DNA of 15,679 nt, from positions 1 through 15,679 of the forward strand of contig CAYSHT010000047.1 in the NCBI GenBank assembly GCA_964430915.1. The letters run 5' to 3'. Origin of the DNA: JAFGBH01 sp964430915 (GTDB lineage: Bacteria > Desulfobacterota > Syntrophia > Syntrophales > UBA2210). The translations under genes were made by a program, and so were the position numbers. Position 1 is the first letter of the stretch, and every line of letters begins with the position of its first letter. Below the pieces are notes generated by a model that saw nothing but the letters and a program-made list of their open reading frames with translations, was not told where the DNA came from and made no database searches. This document shows, one piece after another, positions 1 to 7,011 of the stretch.

Positions 1-2
1 AG

Positions 3-44
3 GAATATCTTACCGCCCTCGTCCATTTGATTACCTATCAGTAA
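3..44 (+). CDS. possible 3' end of a gene entering from the left edge
   Basis: Reading from base 3, a frame is open to a TAA at 42-44, directly followed by an out-of-register TAG, and encodes EYLTALVHLITYQ. It could be the last 13 codons of a protein whose body lies left of the window. The overlapping frame from base 2 stays open to 199 but runs into the palindromic repeat, so it is a poorer candidate. Too little is visible to name a family. The only support is the open frame reaching the edge and the stop just before a small hairpin (CCTAT 34-38 with ATAGG 44-48). Confidence 0.2.
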   Translation, partial: EYLTALVHLITYQ

Positions 45-157
45 TAGGCGGACTGCATCTTGTCTGTCGCAGTGGCATTCATTTTATATGGTGTGATTGC
101 CCGATTTATCTGGAGCTTTTTCTTGTCTATAAATCAGTGGAATTCACTTTTTTCTTG

Positions 158-229
158 CATTGCGAGCGAAGCGAAGCAATCTTTATGTTCTATGGATAAG
201 ATTGCCGTGTCCCTTCATCTCTCGCAATG
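158..229. repeat. imperfect palindromic dispersed-repeat element
   Basis: The outer arms CATTGCGAG (158-166) and CTCGCAATG (221-229) are perfect inverted repeats. The inner arms GCAATCT (176-182) and AGATTGC (199-205) are also perfect, so the 72-bp unit folds into one long interrupted hairpin. The left half, GCGAGCGAAGCGAAGCAATCT, is a sequence I recognise as a common intergenic repeat in many environmental bacteria; its translation produces spurious ASEAKQS or ERSEAI peptides. That recognition is memory, not a search. The 1-327 stretch holds no convincing gene apart from this element and the possible gene end at the left edge. Mobility mechanism unknown. Confidence 0.7.
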
Positions 230-327
230 GCGTGTTTTCTCTATGGATAGTAATGCCGCACCTTTCGAGACATGGGGCATATCAATCTTTCTCGTTCTTA
301 ATCTGATTTTGGGCAACTTCGTCTTCT

Positions 328-1701
328 TCAATCACCTGCAGCAGTTGTTGTGCTGATGTATGTTCTTCGATCTGAAAAGCTGCCGATGTCCTCCGATATT
401 TTTATAATTCTTTTAATGATATCATCGATATTCATGTTGAGTAGATGTCTGTTCATCATAATAACTTTTCCATCAATGATTGTTACTGAAACATCGGCAC
501 CTGAGGCGGAGTATACAATATGAGAATAGGGGTTGTACATCGGTGTGAGGTGGGGCTTCCTACAATCAATGATTATGATATCGGCGCGTTTCCCGATCTC
601 AATGGAGCCGACCTGATCATCGAGTCCGAGGACCTTTGCCCCCTCGATAGTCGCCATTTTCAGTACCGTTTTTGCATCCATCACGGTGGGGTCCATTGAT
701 GCGACCTTGTGGAGCTTTGCCGCCGTATCCATCTCGGTGAGAAGATCGAGATTATTATTGCTGGCAGCCCCGTCTGTTCCTATTCCCACGGTTATGCCCC
801 GTTTCAGCATTTCGGGAATGGGGGCGATTCCTGCCGCCAGCTTCATGTTGCTTTCAGGATTATGGGAAACCCTGACACCGCAGTCGGCGAGTATTTGAAT
901 CTCTTCGTCCTCAAGCCAGACGCAGTGTACGGCGATTGTGTTCTCATCCAATACGCCCAGGCCGTGAAGATGCCGAGTTGGTGTGTTTCCGTATCTCTTT
1001 TCGATATCAGCTACTTCACCTTTGGTCTCGGCAAGGTGAATCAGAAAGGGGACATTTGCGGCCCGGGCTATTCCCTTGATTGTCGAGAGTGTTTCGGGAG
1101 AACAGGTATAGGGGGCGTGGCAGAAAAGGGCGGGATTGATGAGAGGCGAGACATCAGACCATTTCTCGATAAATGTCTCTGCAACGGCAACTCTCTTTTC
1201 AGGATCGGGAATATCTGAAGTCGGAAAGTCAACAAATCCCTGGCAGGGAACTCCCCTCATTCCTGTATAGAGCGCCGCTTCTGCTACACCGTCTTCGAAA
1301 AAGTAGCCGTCACAGAAAGTGGTCGTGCCCGAGAGGAGCATCTCCGCCATCGAGAGCAGGGAACTATGGTAGACCATCTCCCTGTTAACGAATTTTGCCT
1401 CGACGGGGAAGATATGATTATGGAGCCAGTCCATAAGCGCCAGATCATCGGCCAACCCCCTGAAGGCAACCATCGGGAGGTGAGTATGGGTGTTGATGAG
1501 ACCGGGCATTATAATCGAACCCGAGGCGTCAATGATTTCTTTTGCATCATATAGGAAAGGTTCTTTCCCTTTTTCCTTTACGAAGAGTATGTTTCCGTCT
1601 CTGATTCCTATCTCGGGACTTTCCATAATCTCCATATCTTCTGACATGGTAAGAAGCGTCCCGCCTCGTATAAGTAAATCGAGACTTTCTCTTTTCTCCA
1701 T
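328..1701 (-). CDS. mtaD: amidohydrolase, MTA/SAH deaminase type (paralog 1)
   Basis: This 457-residue cytosolic enzyme belongs to the metal-dependent amidohydrolase superfamily, in the branch that deaminates 5'-methylthioadenosine and S-adenosylhomocysteine (related members act on other purines or guanine). Metal and catalytic residues are visible in order: H72 and H74 in NTHTH, H222 and E225 in HLAET, H259 in VHCVW, and D310 in GTDGAASNNNLD. The C-terminal strand region GKRADIIIID is typical of the family. The ATG at 1701 is preceded by AGAGGA 8 bases upstream. It lies 68 bases downstream of a paralog on the same strand and is probably cotranscribed. The last 20 or so residues (SFSDRRTYISTTTAAGD) have no counterpart in the paralog. 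Superfamily is near certain; the exact substrate is inferred. Confidence 0.88.
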   Translation of the reverse strand: MEKRESLDLLIRGGTLLTMSEDMEIMESPEIGIRDGNILFVKEKGKEPFLYDAKEIIDASGSIIMPGLINTHTHLPMVAFRGLADDLALMDWLHNHIFPVEAKFVNREMVYHSSLLSMAEMLLSGTTTFCDGYFFEDGVAEAALYTGMRGVPCQGFVDFPTSDIPDPEKRVAVAETFIEKWSDVSPLINPALFCHAPYTCSPETLSTIKGIARAANVPFLIHLAETKGEVADIEKRYGNTPTRHLHGLGVLDENTIAVHCVWLEDEEIQILADCGVRVSHNPESNMKLAAGIAPIPEMLKRGITVGIGTDGAASNNNLDLLTEMDTAAKLHKVASMDPTVMDAKTVLKMATIEGAKVLGLDDQVGSIEIGKRADIIIIDCRKPHLTPMYNPYSHIVYSASGADVSVTIIDGKVIMMNRHLLNMNIDDIIKRIIKISEDIGSFSDRRTYISTTTAAGD

Positions 1702-1769
1702 TTATTGTTCCTCTGTTGTTATCCGCCGGTTCATTGACCTATGGCCTGATGAATCAGTCAACGGCTCTA

Positions 1770-3098
1770 CTACCTTTGGCCCATGCCCTGCTTTACCCGC
1801 TCTGAAATCTCGTTTACTTTATCCATAGCCTGCTTTTCGTTGATGGTAAGGAGTTTGCGGTTTTCCATGACTATCCTTCCGTTGATTATCGACGTCCTTA
1901 CATCGGAACCGTTTGCCGAATAAACGAGTGTTGAGTATTCATCATACATGGGTGTAAGGTGAGGCTGGTTCAGATCAACAATGACAATGTCCGCCTTCAT
2001 CCCGGGTCTAAGGATTCCGATTTCGGATTCCATGCCTAGAGCCCTTGCGCCCTCTGCGGTTGCCATTTTAAGAACCGTTTTCGCGTCCATCACGGTGGGG
2101 TTCATGGTGAAAACCTTGTGGAGCTTTGCCGCAGTATCCATCTCCTGCATCATGTCGAGATTGTTATTGCTGGCACATCCGTCCGTTCCAAGTCCGACGG
2201 GAACGCCATGATCGAGCATCTTCGTTACGGGTGCAACACCGGAGGCAAGCTTCATATTACTCTCCGGGTTGTGAACAATCTTTGCGCCATAGTCTCGGAA
2301 CAATCGTATATCCTCGTCATCCATACAGACGCAGTGAAAGGCGATGAAATGATCATCAAGAAGCCCCATATCCCTCAAAAATAGTGCCGCCTTTTTGCCA
2401 AACCTGTCTCGCAACTGTTCCATCTCTCCCCGATTTTCAAGAAGATGCGTGGCAAGGGGCACACCATAATTCTCAGCCAGGGTCTTGGAATCTCTGAGAA
2501 GAGAAGGAGAACAGGTATAGAGTGAATGCGGCTCCACCGCGATATTGATAAGGGAGTCGGTTTCCCACGTTTCAATCAGCTTTTTTGTGTAGTCGAGGCC
2601 TTCCGCTGGCGATTGGCTGTTGGGTGAGGGAAAATCAAAGAGTACCTCCCCGAGGAGGCACCTCATCCCGGCTTTCTTAGCCGCTTTCGCCGTCTCGTCC
2701 TCAAATATGTACATGTCGCAGAAGGTTGTGGTTCCCGACCGTATCATTTCTGCGCATGCCAGAAGACTTCCCCAGTATGCGAGCTCTTCGCTTACATTTT
2801 TCGCCTCGGCGGGGAATATATAGTTATTGAGCCAATCCATGAGTTCGAGATCATCGGCGAGGCCTCTGAAACAGGTCATGGCGGCATGTGTATGGCCGTT
2901 AACGAGTCCCGGCATGACAAGGCATCCCCGGGCATCGATAGTCTTTTCTCCCGTATATGAAATTTCTATTTCTTCCGAGTTTCCGATGGCTCGAATTGTG
3001 CTCCCTTTAATGGCGAGGGTGCCTTTCTCTACCTTTGTCTCCTTTTCATCCAGCGTAAGGATTGTTCCACCCGAGATCAGGATATCAACTTCTTCCAT
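1770..3098 (-). CDS. mtaD: amidohydrolase, MTA/SAH deaminase type (paralog 2)
   Basis: A 442-residue amidohydrolase, full length for the MTA/SAH deaminase branch. Expected role is hydrolytic deamination of methylthioadenosine or S-adenosylhomocysteine in methionine/SAM byproduct salvage. The metal-site set is complete: H69 and H71 in NGHTH, H218 and E221 in HLLEN, H255 in FHCVC, and D306 in GTDGCASNNNLD. It shares with the downstream copy the blocks RGLADDLxLMDWL, PTVMDAKTVLKMAT and KPHLTPMY / QPHLTPMY, showing an old tandem duplication. The ATG at 3098 is preceded by AGGGGAG at 6 bases. It is the upstream gene of the pair, so its promoter should lie in 3099-3197, which also holds the oppositely directed tRNA promoter. 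Which copy does which reaction cannot be read from the sequence. Confidence 0.88.
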   Translation of the reverse strand: MEEVDILISGGTILTLDEKETKVEKGTLAIKGSTIRAIGNSEEIEISYTGEKTIDARGCLVMPGLVNGHTHAAMTCFRGLADDLELMDWLNNYIFPAEAKNVSEELAYWGSLLACAEMIRSGTTTFCDMYIFEDETAKAAKKAGMRCLLGEVLFDFPSPNSQSPAEGLDYTKKLIETWETDSLINIAVEPHSLYTCSPSLLRDSKTLAENYGVPLATHLLENRGEMEQLRDRFGKKAALFLRDMGLLDDHFIAFHCVCMDDEDIRLFRDYGAKIVHNPESNMKLASGVAPVTKMLDHGVPVGLGTDGCASNNNLDMMQEMDTAAKLHKVFTMNPTVMDAKTVLKMATAEGARALGMESEIGILRPGMKADIVIVDLNQPHLTPMYDEYSTLVYSANGSDVRTSIINGRIVMENRKLLTINEKQAMDKVNEISERVKQGMGQR

Positions 3099-3141
3099 TC
3101 TTCACTCCCCTAATAACTCTGAGTTCTCTCCAATTATGACC

Positions 3142-3170
3142 TTGACACCCATTTTTAAAAATAATATAGC
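3142..3170 (+). promoter_or_regulatory. sigma-70-like promoter of tRNA-Leu
   Basis: A perfect -35 hexamer TTGACA (3142-3147), a 17-base A/T-rich spacer, and a -10-like TATAGC (3165-3170) place transcription start near 3177, about 20 bases upstream of the mature tRNA. The -10 matches the consensus at four of six positions. Spacing and position fit a strong tRNA promoter. Confidence 0.6.
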
Positions 3171-3197
3171 TAACGCCAAGAAACAGAGTGTGGCTGT

Positions 3198-3285
3198 GCC
3201 TGGGTGGCGGAACTGGTAGACGCAAGGGACTTAAAATCCCTCGGTGTTTAACACTGTGAGGGTTCGATTCCCTCCCCAGGCACCA
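3198..3285 (+). tRNA. tRNA-Leu (anticodon UAA), CCA encoded
   Basis: An 88-base class II tRNA. The acceptor stem GCCTGGG (3198-3204) pairs with CCCAGGC (3275-3281), followed by discriminator A and encoded CCA (3283-3285). The anticodon stem AGGGA/TCCCT encloses loop CTTAAAA with anticodon TAA at 3232-3234, which reads UUA. The long variable arm (about CGGTGTTTAACACTG) and T-loop GGTTCGATTCC mark it as leucine. It sits alone between the divergent amidohydrolase pair and repeat copy A. No terminator is evident immediately after it. Confidence 0.97.
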
Positions 3286-3373
3286 TTTCCCTCCTGCATC
3301 TTGACTCGTATCGATTGTTTCGAGAGAATTTCTAACATGACAACTGCCTAAAATCAAATCTATTGCGGTATTG

Positions 3374-3504
3374 TTTATTCGCATTGAACTGAACAGCGAG
3401 CGAATTCCCTGCCGCTTGCAGCGGGGTTAGCAAGCGAATAAGAAAAGAAGCATTTTCCTTAACAATCAGTGACACCCCGCAACTTGTTGCGGGGAGCTTC
3501 AATA
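3374..3504 (+). repeat. REP-like repeat, copy A
   Basis: About 120 bases (3385-3504) match copy B at 4901-5019 at roughly four of five positions by eye, with a weaker extension left to 3374 (TTTATTCGCATT against TTTATCGGCATT). The unit holds two GC-rich hairpins. The first is CCCTGCCG..CAGCGGGG at 3407-3426 with a wobble and a mismatch. The second is CCCCGCAA CTTG TTGCGGGG at 3475-3494, perfect. An A/T-rich bridge containing CATTTTCCTTAACAATC joins them. GCGAGCG/GCAAGCG motifs flank the first hairpin. The architecture resembles paired REP elements mobilised by IS200/IS605-related (RAYT) transposases; no such transposase is in the window. Its 3' end is 13 bases before the lipoprotein start, so it forms that gene's leader. 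Confidence 0.75.
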
Positions 3505-3517
3505 TAAAGGGGAAATT

Positions 3518-4018
3518 ATGAAAAAGAGGGGCGTTGTGACCGTTCTTCTATGCGTCGTTTTCCTTGTTTCCTGCTCTGCCCGGGTTGGATCAATTTCGGG
3601 AAATTACGGGAGAATAAAGGCAAACAAAGACGTTACAGATTCCTTTCAAAACTACAGGATAAAGAATGATCACACATACTATACGAGTGGACGGGATTCT
3701 TGTCCCAATGCCTTAATTGGCGTCGATGACAGGTATGTCCTTGTTTCAAACCTCTGGAAGGAAAGAGACTTGGACACAAACACAATGAAGGCCCTGGTCG
3801 AAAACATGAAATCAAAGGCCTGGGAGTATGGCTCCATGCTTCACGGCTTCGACATCCTGGACAATAGAGGAAATGATATCGGCGACAGGTATTCGATACT
3901 TTCTCTTACAACGACCGTCAGGATTTTGGACGGGAATAAAATTACCATCAGTACCCCTCCCATCGATACCTATGAGGGGTTCAGGATCAAGATTATGCGT
4001 CCGGATGAGGTGGATTGA
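3518..4018 (+). CDS. small lipoprotein of unknown function
   Basis: A 166-residue protein with a basic N-terminus, a hydrophobic segment and a lipobox LVSC (cysteine 19), so it is predicted to be exported and lipid-anchored. The mature part has no motif I can tie to an activity. Visible blocks are NDHTYYTSGRDSCPNALIGV and a mixed alpha/beta-looking C-terminal half around LHGFDILDNRGNDIGDRYSI and TIYTPPIDTYEGF-like sequence (actual ISTPPIDTYEG). I have an impression of similar small lipoproteins in deltaproteobacteria but cannot name a family. The ATG at 3518 has AAGGGGA 5 bases upstream. It follows repeat copy A and precedes adk, which has its own promoter, so the two need not be cotranscribed. 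Confidence 0.8.
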   Translation: MKKRGVVTVLLCVVFLVSCSARVGSISGNYGRIKANKDVTDSFQNYRIKNDHTYYTSGRDSCPNALIGVDDRYVLVSNLWKERDLDTNTMKALVENMKSKAWEYGSMLHGFDILDNRGNDIGDRYSILSLTTTVRILDGNKITISTPPIDTYEGFRIKIMRPDEVD

Positions 4019-4024
4019 TTATCT

Positions 4025-4070
4025 GTCGACGCAGGCGGGAAAAGGGTCCCGAAAGACCCGGCTGCCCGAC
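4025..4070 (+). other. predicted structured hairpin in the lipoprotein-adk gap
   Basis: Nested complementary segments are GTCG (4025-4028) with CGAC (4067-4070), GCAG (4031-4034) with CTGC (4062-4065), and GGGTC (4044-4048) with GACCC (4055-4059) around a CCGAAA loop. The RNA could fold into one 13-bp interrupted stem beginning 6 bases after the lipoprotein stop. No U-tract follows, so it is not a standard intrinsic terminator. It lies upstream of the predicted adk promoter, so it belongs to the lipoprotein transcript's 3' region rather than the adk leader. It may protect the mRNA end or be fortuitous. Confidence 0.4.
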
Positions 4071-4107
4071 CGTTTCCAGGGTGTTTGATTGGTCTCAATC
4101 TATTTCC

Positions 4108-4136
4108 TTGACCAGTCAGATCGTTTGCCCTATATA
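4108..4136 (+). promoter_or_regulatory. sigma-70-like promoter of adk
   Basis: TTGACC (4108-4113), a 17-base spacer and TATATA (4131-4136) form a near-consensus promoter with a predicted start near 4143 and a leader of about 30 bases before the adk ATG. Confidence 0.65.
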
Positions 4137-4172
4137 TCCCTCTCCACAAGAACAATGCTTAGGAGGTAGGAA

Positions 4173-4817
4173 ATGAGAATAATACTTTTGGGTGCGCCGG
4201 GTGCCGGGAAAGGCACGGTGGCAAAGCTCCTTTCAGATCATGATGGCTCCTTTCAGATTTCGACGGGAGATATTCTTCGAAAGGCCGTCAAGGATGGCAC
4301 AGAACTGGGGGCAGAGGCAAAGGGGTTTATGGACAGGGGAGACCTGGTGCCCGATTCTCTCATTATGAGGATAATGGAGATGAGGCTTCAGGAACCCGAT
4401 TGCGAAAAAGGCTTCATTCTCGATGGTTTTCCGAGAACGATCCCCCAGGCCGAAGCGCTGAAGACGCTCCTGGGAAAATTAAATATTATATTAGATTTTG
4501 TTGTCAATCTCGAGGTGCCGAAAGCGGTTATTCTCGACAGACTTACAACACGAAGAACCTGCTCGAATCCGGAGTGTCAGGAGATCTATAATATCAAAAG
4601 CAATCCCCCGACTGACGACGGAAAATGCAAGAAATGCGGCAGCCCCGTTATACAGCGCGATGATGAGACGGAAGAGGCGATTCTTAACCGGCTCGAAACC
4701 TACAATGAAAAGACAGCACCACTGATCGGATTTTATAAAGGGGAAGAGCTTCTCAAGAGTTTTGAATCTCTCAGCAGCATGGAAACCGTTAGTGAGATCA
4801 AAAAGCATCTTGGATGA
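4173..4817 (+). CDS. adk: adenylate kinase
   Basis: Cytosolic enzyme interconverting ATP + AMP and 2 ADP. The 214-residue length is exactly that of the long bacterial form. The P-loop GAPGAGKGT is at residues 7-15, followed by the AMP-binding STGDILRKAV block, the DGFPRT motif and a LID domain. The LID carries four cysteines, C130, C135, C152 and C155, consistent with a structural zinc site; the first pair is spaced C-x4-C (CSNPEC) instead of the common C-x2-C. A strong AGGAGG at 4161-4166 lies 6 bases before the ATG. The gene has its own promoter and is followed by a 235-base gap holding repeat copy B, so it appears to be a single-gene unit. Confidence 0.97.
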   Translation: MRIILLGAPGAGKGTVAKLLSDHDGSFQISTGDILRKAVKDGTELGAEAKGFMDRGDLVPDSLIMRIMEMRLQEPDCEKGFILDGFPRTIPQAEALKTLLGKLNIILDFVVNLEVPKAVILDRLTTRRTCSNPECQEIYNIKSNPPTDDGKCKKCGSPVIQRDDETEEAILNRLETYNEKTAPLIGFYKGEELLKSFESLSSMETVSEIKKHLG

Positions 4818-4862
4818 GAGTGTCCCGAGGCTTTAAACTATAAGAGAAAATCCTGATAATTT

Positions 4863-5029
4863 GTAGCGTGCCTATTTATCGGCATTTATAGAAGCGCCCG
4901 TGAATTGAACAGCGAGCGCATTCCCCGCTGCTTGCAGCGGGGTTAGCGAGCGAATACAAAATAAACATTTTCCTTAACAATCGGAGATTCCCCGCAACAA
5001 ATTGCAGGGAGATCCAATAGGCACGCTAC
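4863..5029 (+). repeat. REP-like repeat copy B enclosed by a 14-bp inverted repeat
   Basis: The core (4901-5019) matches copy A. It contains hairpin 1, CCCCGCTG CTTG CAGCGGGG (4923-4942, perfect), flanked by direct repeats AGCGAGCG (4911-4918 and 4945-4952), and hairpin 2, CCCCGCAA..TTGCAGGG (about 4990-5009, with one bulge). Unlike copy A, the element is bracketed by GTAGCGTGCCTATT (4863-4876) and its perfect reverse complement AATAGGCACGCTAC (5016-5029). Relative to copy A there are about 16 extra bases (around 4885-4900) before the core. It fills most of the adk-helicase gap (4818-5052); I see no promoter there. It may be a nonautonomous element, or an insertion into an older hairpin. Confidence 0.75.
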
Positions 5030-5052
5030 GTTAGCCTTCAAAATTATGCGAC

Positions 5053-7011
5053 ATGATTGATTACGAGAGTGACCTGAATCCGGAGCAGCGTGACGTCGTG
5101 ATGAGCGACGGTGGGTATATCCTCGTTATTGCCGGTGCAGGAAGCGGCAAGACTCGCACCCTAACCTACAGGGTGGCGCGCCTGATAGAAACCGGCGTAA
5201 GTCCCGAAAACATACTCCTTGCCACCTTTACGAACAAGGCAGCACGCTCCATGCTTTCCAGGGTTGCCAAGCTCATAGATTCAAACGTGGCAGCTCTCTG
5301 GGGTGGGACCTTTCATCACATTGGAAATCGTATCCTGAGGAGACATGCCACGCTGCTCGGTTATCAAAATAATTACACAATCATGGATGATTCGGACTCA
5401 AAACACCTGCTAAAGTACTGTATGTCCGACCTGGGAATATCAAAAAATGAAAAATTCCCCAAGGTGAATATACTCAGCGACATTATAAGCCTCTCTTTAA
5501 ATACGGAAAAAGATATTGAAAAGATTGTTGACGGACGATTCCCATTCTTCAATAATTATATTACAGATATTATAAAAATATCGATTAGTTACAGGATTAG
5601 AAAGAGGGAATTGAATGTAATGGATTTCGATGATCTCCTCATCAACTGGAGAGAGATTCTGGTTAATTGTCCGGAGATTATGGAGAGTTATTCGAAAAAG
5701 TTTCTGCACATCCTCGTCGACGAATATCAGGATACAAATATGATTCAGGCTGAGATTCTCGACCTGATGGCGTCAAGCCATAAAAACCTGGTGGCCGTGG
5801 GGGATGATTCCCAGAGCATCTATTCCTTTCGCGGGGCCAATTTCATAAATATACTGAAGTTTCCGGAGAAATATCCCCAGGCAAAGATATACAAACTGGA
5901 GACCAATTACAGGAGTACGCCGGAAATACTAAACCTCGCGAACAAAAGCATATTAAATAATGAAAATCAGTTTCAAAAAAAATTGAGGGCTGTGAGAAGA
6001 GGAGGGGCGAAACCTGTCTTTGTCCCCCTTCGAGATGCTTTTCAGCAGGCTGATTTTGTTGCCCAGCATATCATAGAACTCGCCGGAGAGGGTATTCCCC
6101 TCGGAGAAATCGCCGTTTTGTACCGTGCCCACTACCACTCGATGGAGCTCCAGATGGAATTTGTCAAACGGGGGATTCCCTTTGAGGTAAGGTCAGGGCT
6201 GAGGTTCTTTGAACAGACACACATTAAGGACGTGACGTCCTTTTTGAGACTGTTGGTAAATCCGAAAGACGAAGTTGCCTGGAAAAGGGTGCTCAGGCTC
6301 TATAGGGGAATAGGTGATGTAACGGCTCACAGACTATGGAAATTCCTGTCCTCGAAGAAGAATTCCATGGGAGCGATATTTTCCGATGAATTCCTCGCAT
6401 GCGCGACGAGTAAAGCGGCTCCGGGACTCAATGAATTACGTGATACCCTCGCCACTATTTCGGGATCGCGAGAGACAAGTCCCGAAACGATTATTAATGA
6501 AATAATCGAGGGCGGTTACCGACGAGCCTTGAAGGAGCGTTACGAAGAAATTACATCCAGGGTGGAAGACCTGAAACAGCTTGGATCTTTTTCATCACAG
6601 TATGTCACCCTTGAAGATTTCCTGAGCGATATGGCATTGATGACTACTATCACCGAAGAAAATGAAACTGATTATTTGCTAGATAACAATCACAGGGTCA
6701 TCCTTAGCTCTATTCACCAGGCAAAGGGACTCGAATGGTCCGTCGTGTTTATGATCTGGTGTTCCGAAGGTATGATACCGCTTGCCCGTGCCTTAAAAGA
6801 AGAGGGGGGTGAAGATGAGGAACGGAGGCTTTTTTATGTGGCAACAACGAGGGCAAAAGATCAAATGTATTTCTGCCACACACTGATTGCAAATTCGAAA
6901 GGAACGCGAGGACGGGTATTGGCGCCTTCACGTTTTATCAGAGAGCTGGCACCATCATATATTGCTCCCGAAGAGCTTCCCTTCGATCAATGGGCGGTGA
7001 ATGAACGATAG
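5053..7011 (+). CDS. UvrD/Rep/PcrA-family superfamily 1 DNA helicase
   Basis: A 652-residue ATP-dependent 3'-5' DNA helicase, close in size to Rep (about 670) and a little shorter than UvrD/PcrA because the C-terminal tail is brief. Motifs in order are the Q-motif LNPEQRDVV (Q12), Walker A AGAGSGKT (27-34), TFTNKAA, Walker B VDEYQDTN (222-229), motif III GDDSQSIYSFRG, motif IV NYRSTPEIL, motif V HQAKGLEW, and motif VI RRLFYVATTRAKD. Likely roles are repair or removal of replication blocks; the sequence does not decide between UvrD, PcrA and Rep functions. The ATG at 5053 has no clear Shine-Dalgarno, so translation may be weak or the start slightly different, but MIDYESDLNPEQ fits the family N-terminus. 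Its stop abuts the stop of the convergent SMR gene. Confidence 0.93.
   Translation: MIDYESDLNPEQRDVVMSDGGYILVIAGAGSGKTRTLTYRVARLIETGVSPENILLATFTNKAARSMLSRVAKLIDSNVAALWGGTFHHIGNRILRRHATLLGYQNNYTIMDDSDSKHLLKYCMSDLGISKNEKFPKVNILSDIISLSLNTEKDIEKIVDGRFPFFNNYITDIIKISISYRIRKRELNVMDFDDLLINWREILVNCPEIMESYSKKFLHILVDEYQDTNMIQAEILDLMASSHKNLVAVGDDSQSIYSFRGANFINILKFPEKYPQAKIYKLETNYRSTPEILNLANKSILNNENQFQKKLRAVRRGGAKPVFVPLRDAFQQADFVAQHIIELAGEGIPLGEIAVLYRAHYHSMELQMEFVKRGIPFEVRSGLRFFEQTHIKDVTSFLRLLVNPKDEVAWKRVLRLYRGIGDVTAHRLWKFLSSKKNSMGAIFSDEFLACATSKAAPGLNELRDTLATISGSRETSPETIINEIIEGGYRRALKERYEEITSRVEDLKQLGSFSSQYVTLEDFLSDMALMTTITEENETDYLLDNNHRVILSSIHQAKGLEWSVVFMIWCSEGMIPLARALKEEGGEDEERRLFYVATTRAKDQMYFCHTLIANSKGTRGRVLAPSRFIRELAPSYIAPEELPFDQWAVNER

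Noticed and set aside
60..356. Open frame of 98 codons on the plus strand near the left edge
   Set aside because: It runs through the palindromic repeat, starts with TTG without a ribosome binding site and overlaps the 3' end of the amidohydrolase; its ASEAKQS peptide is the usual translation artefact of this repeat.
709..1218. 169-codon open frame antisense to amidohydrolase paralog 1
   Set aside because: No recognisable protein, no ribosome binding site, and the opposite strand encodes a complete enzyme with all active-site residues.
3286..3517. tRNA-Leu as attachment site of an integrated island
   Set aside because: No integrase, no duplicated tRNA 3' end in the window, and the genes downstream are core genes.
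4025..4070. Possible cyclic-di-GMP-I riboswitch because of the GACGCAG and GAAA-loop stem
   Set aside because: The conserved ACGCAAAGCC segment and second helix are absent, and the structure lies upstream of the predicted adk promoter.
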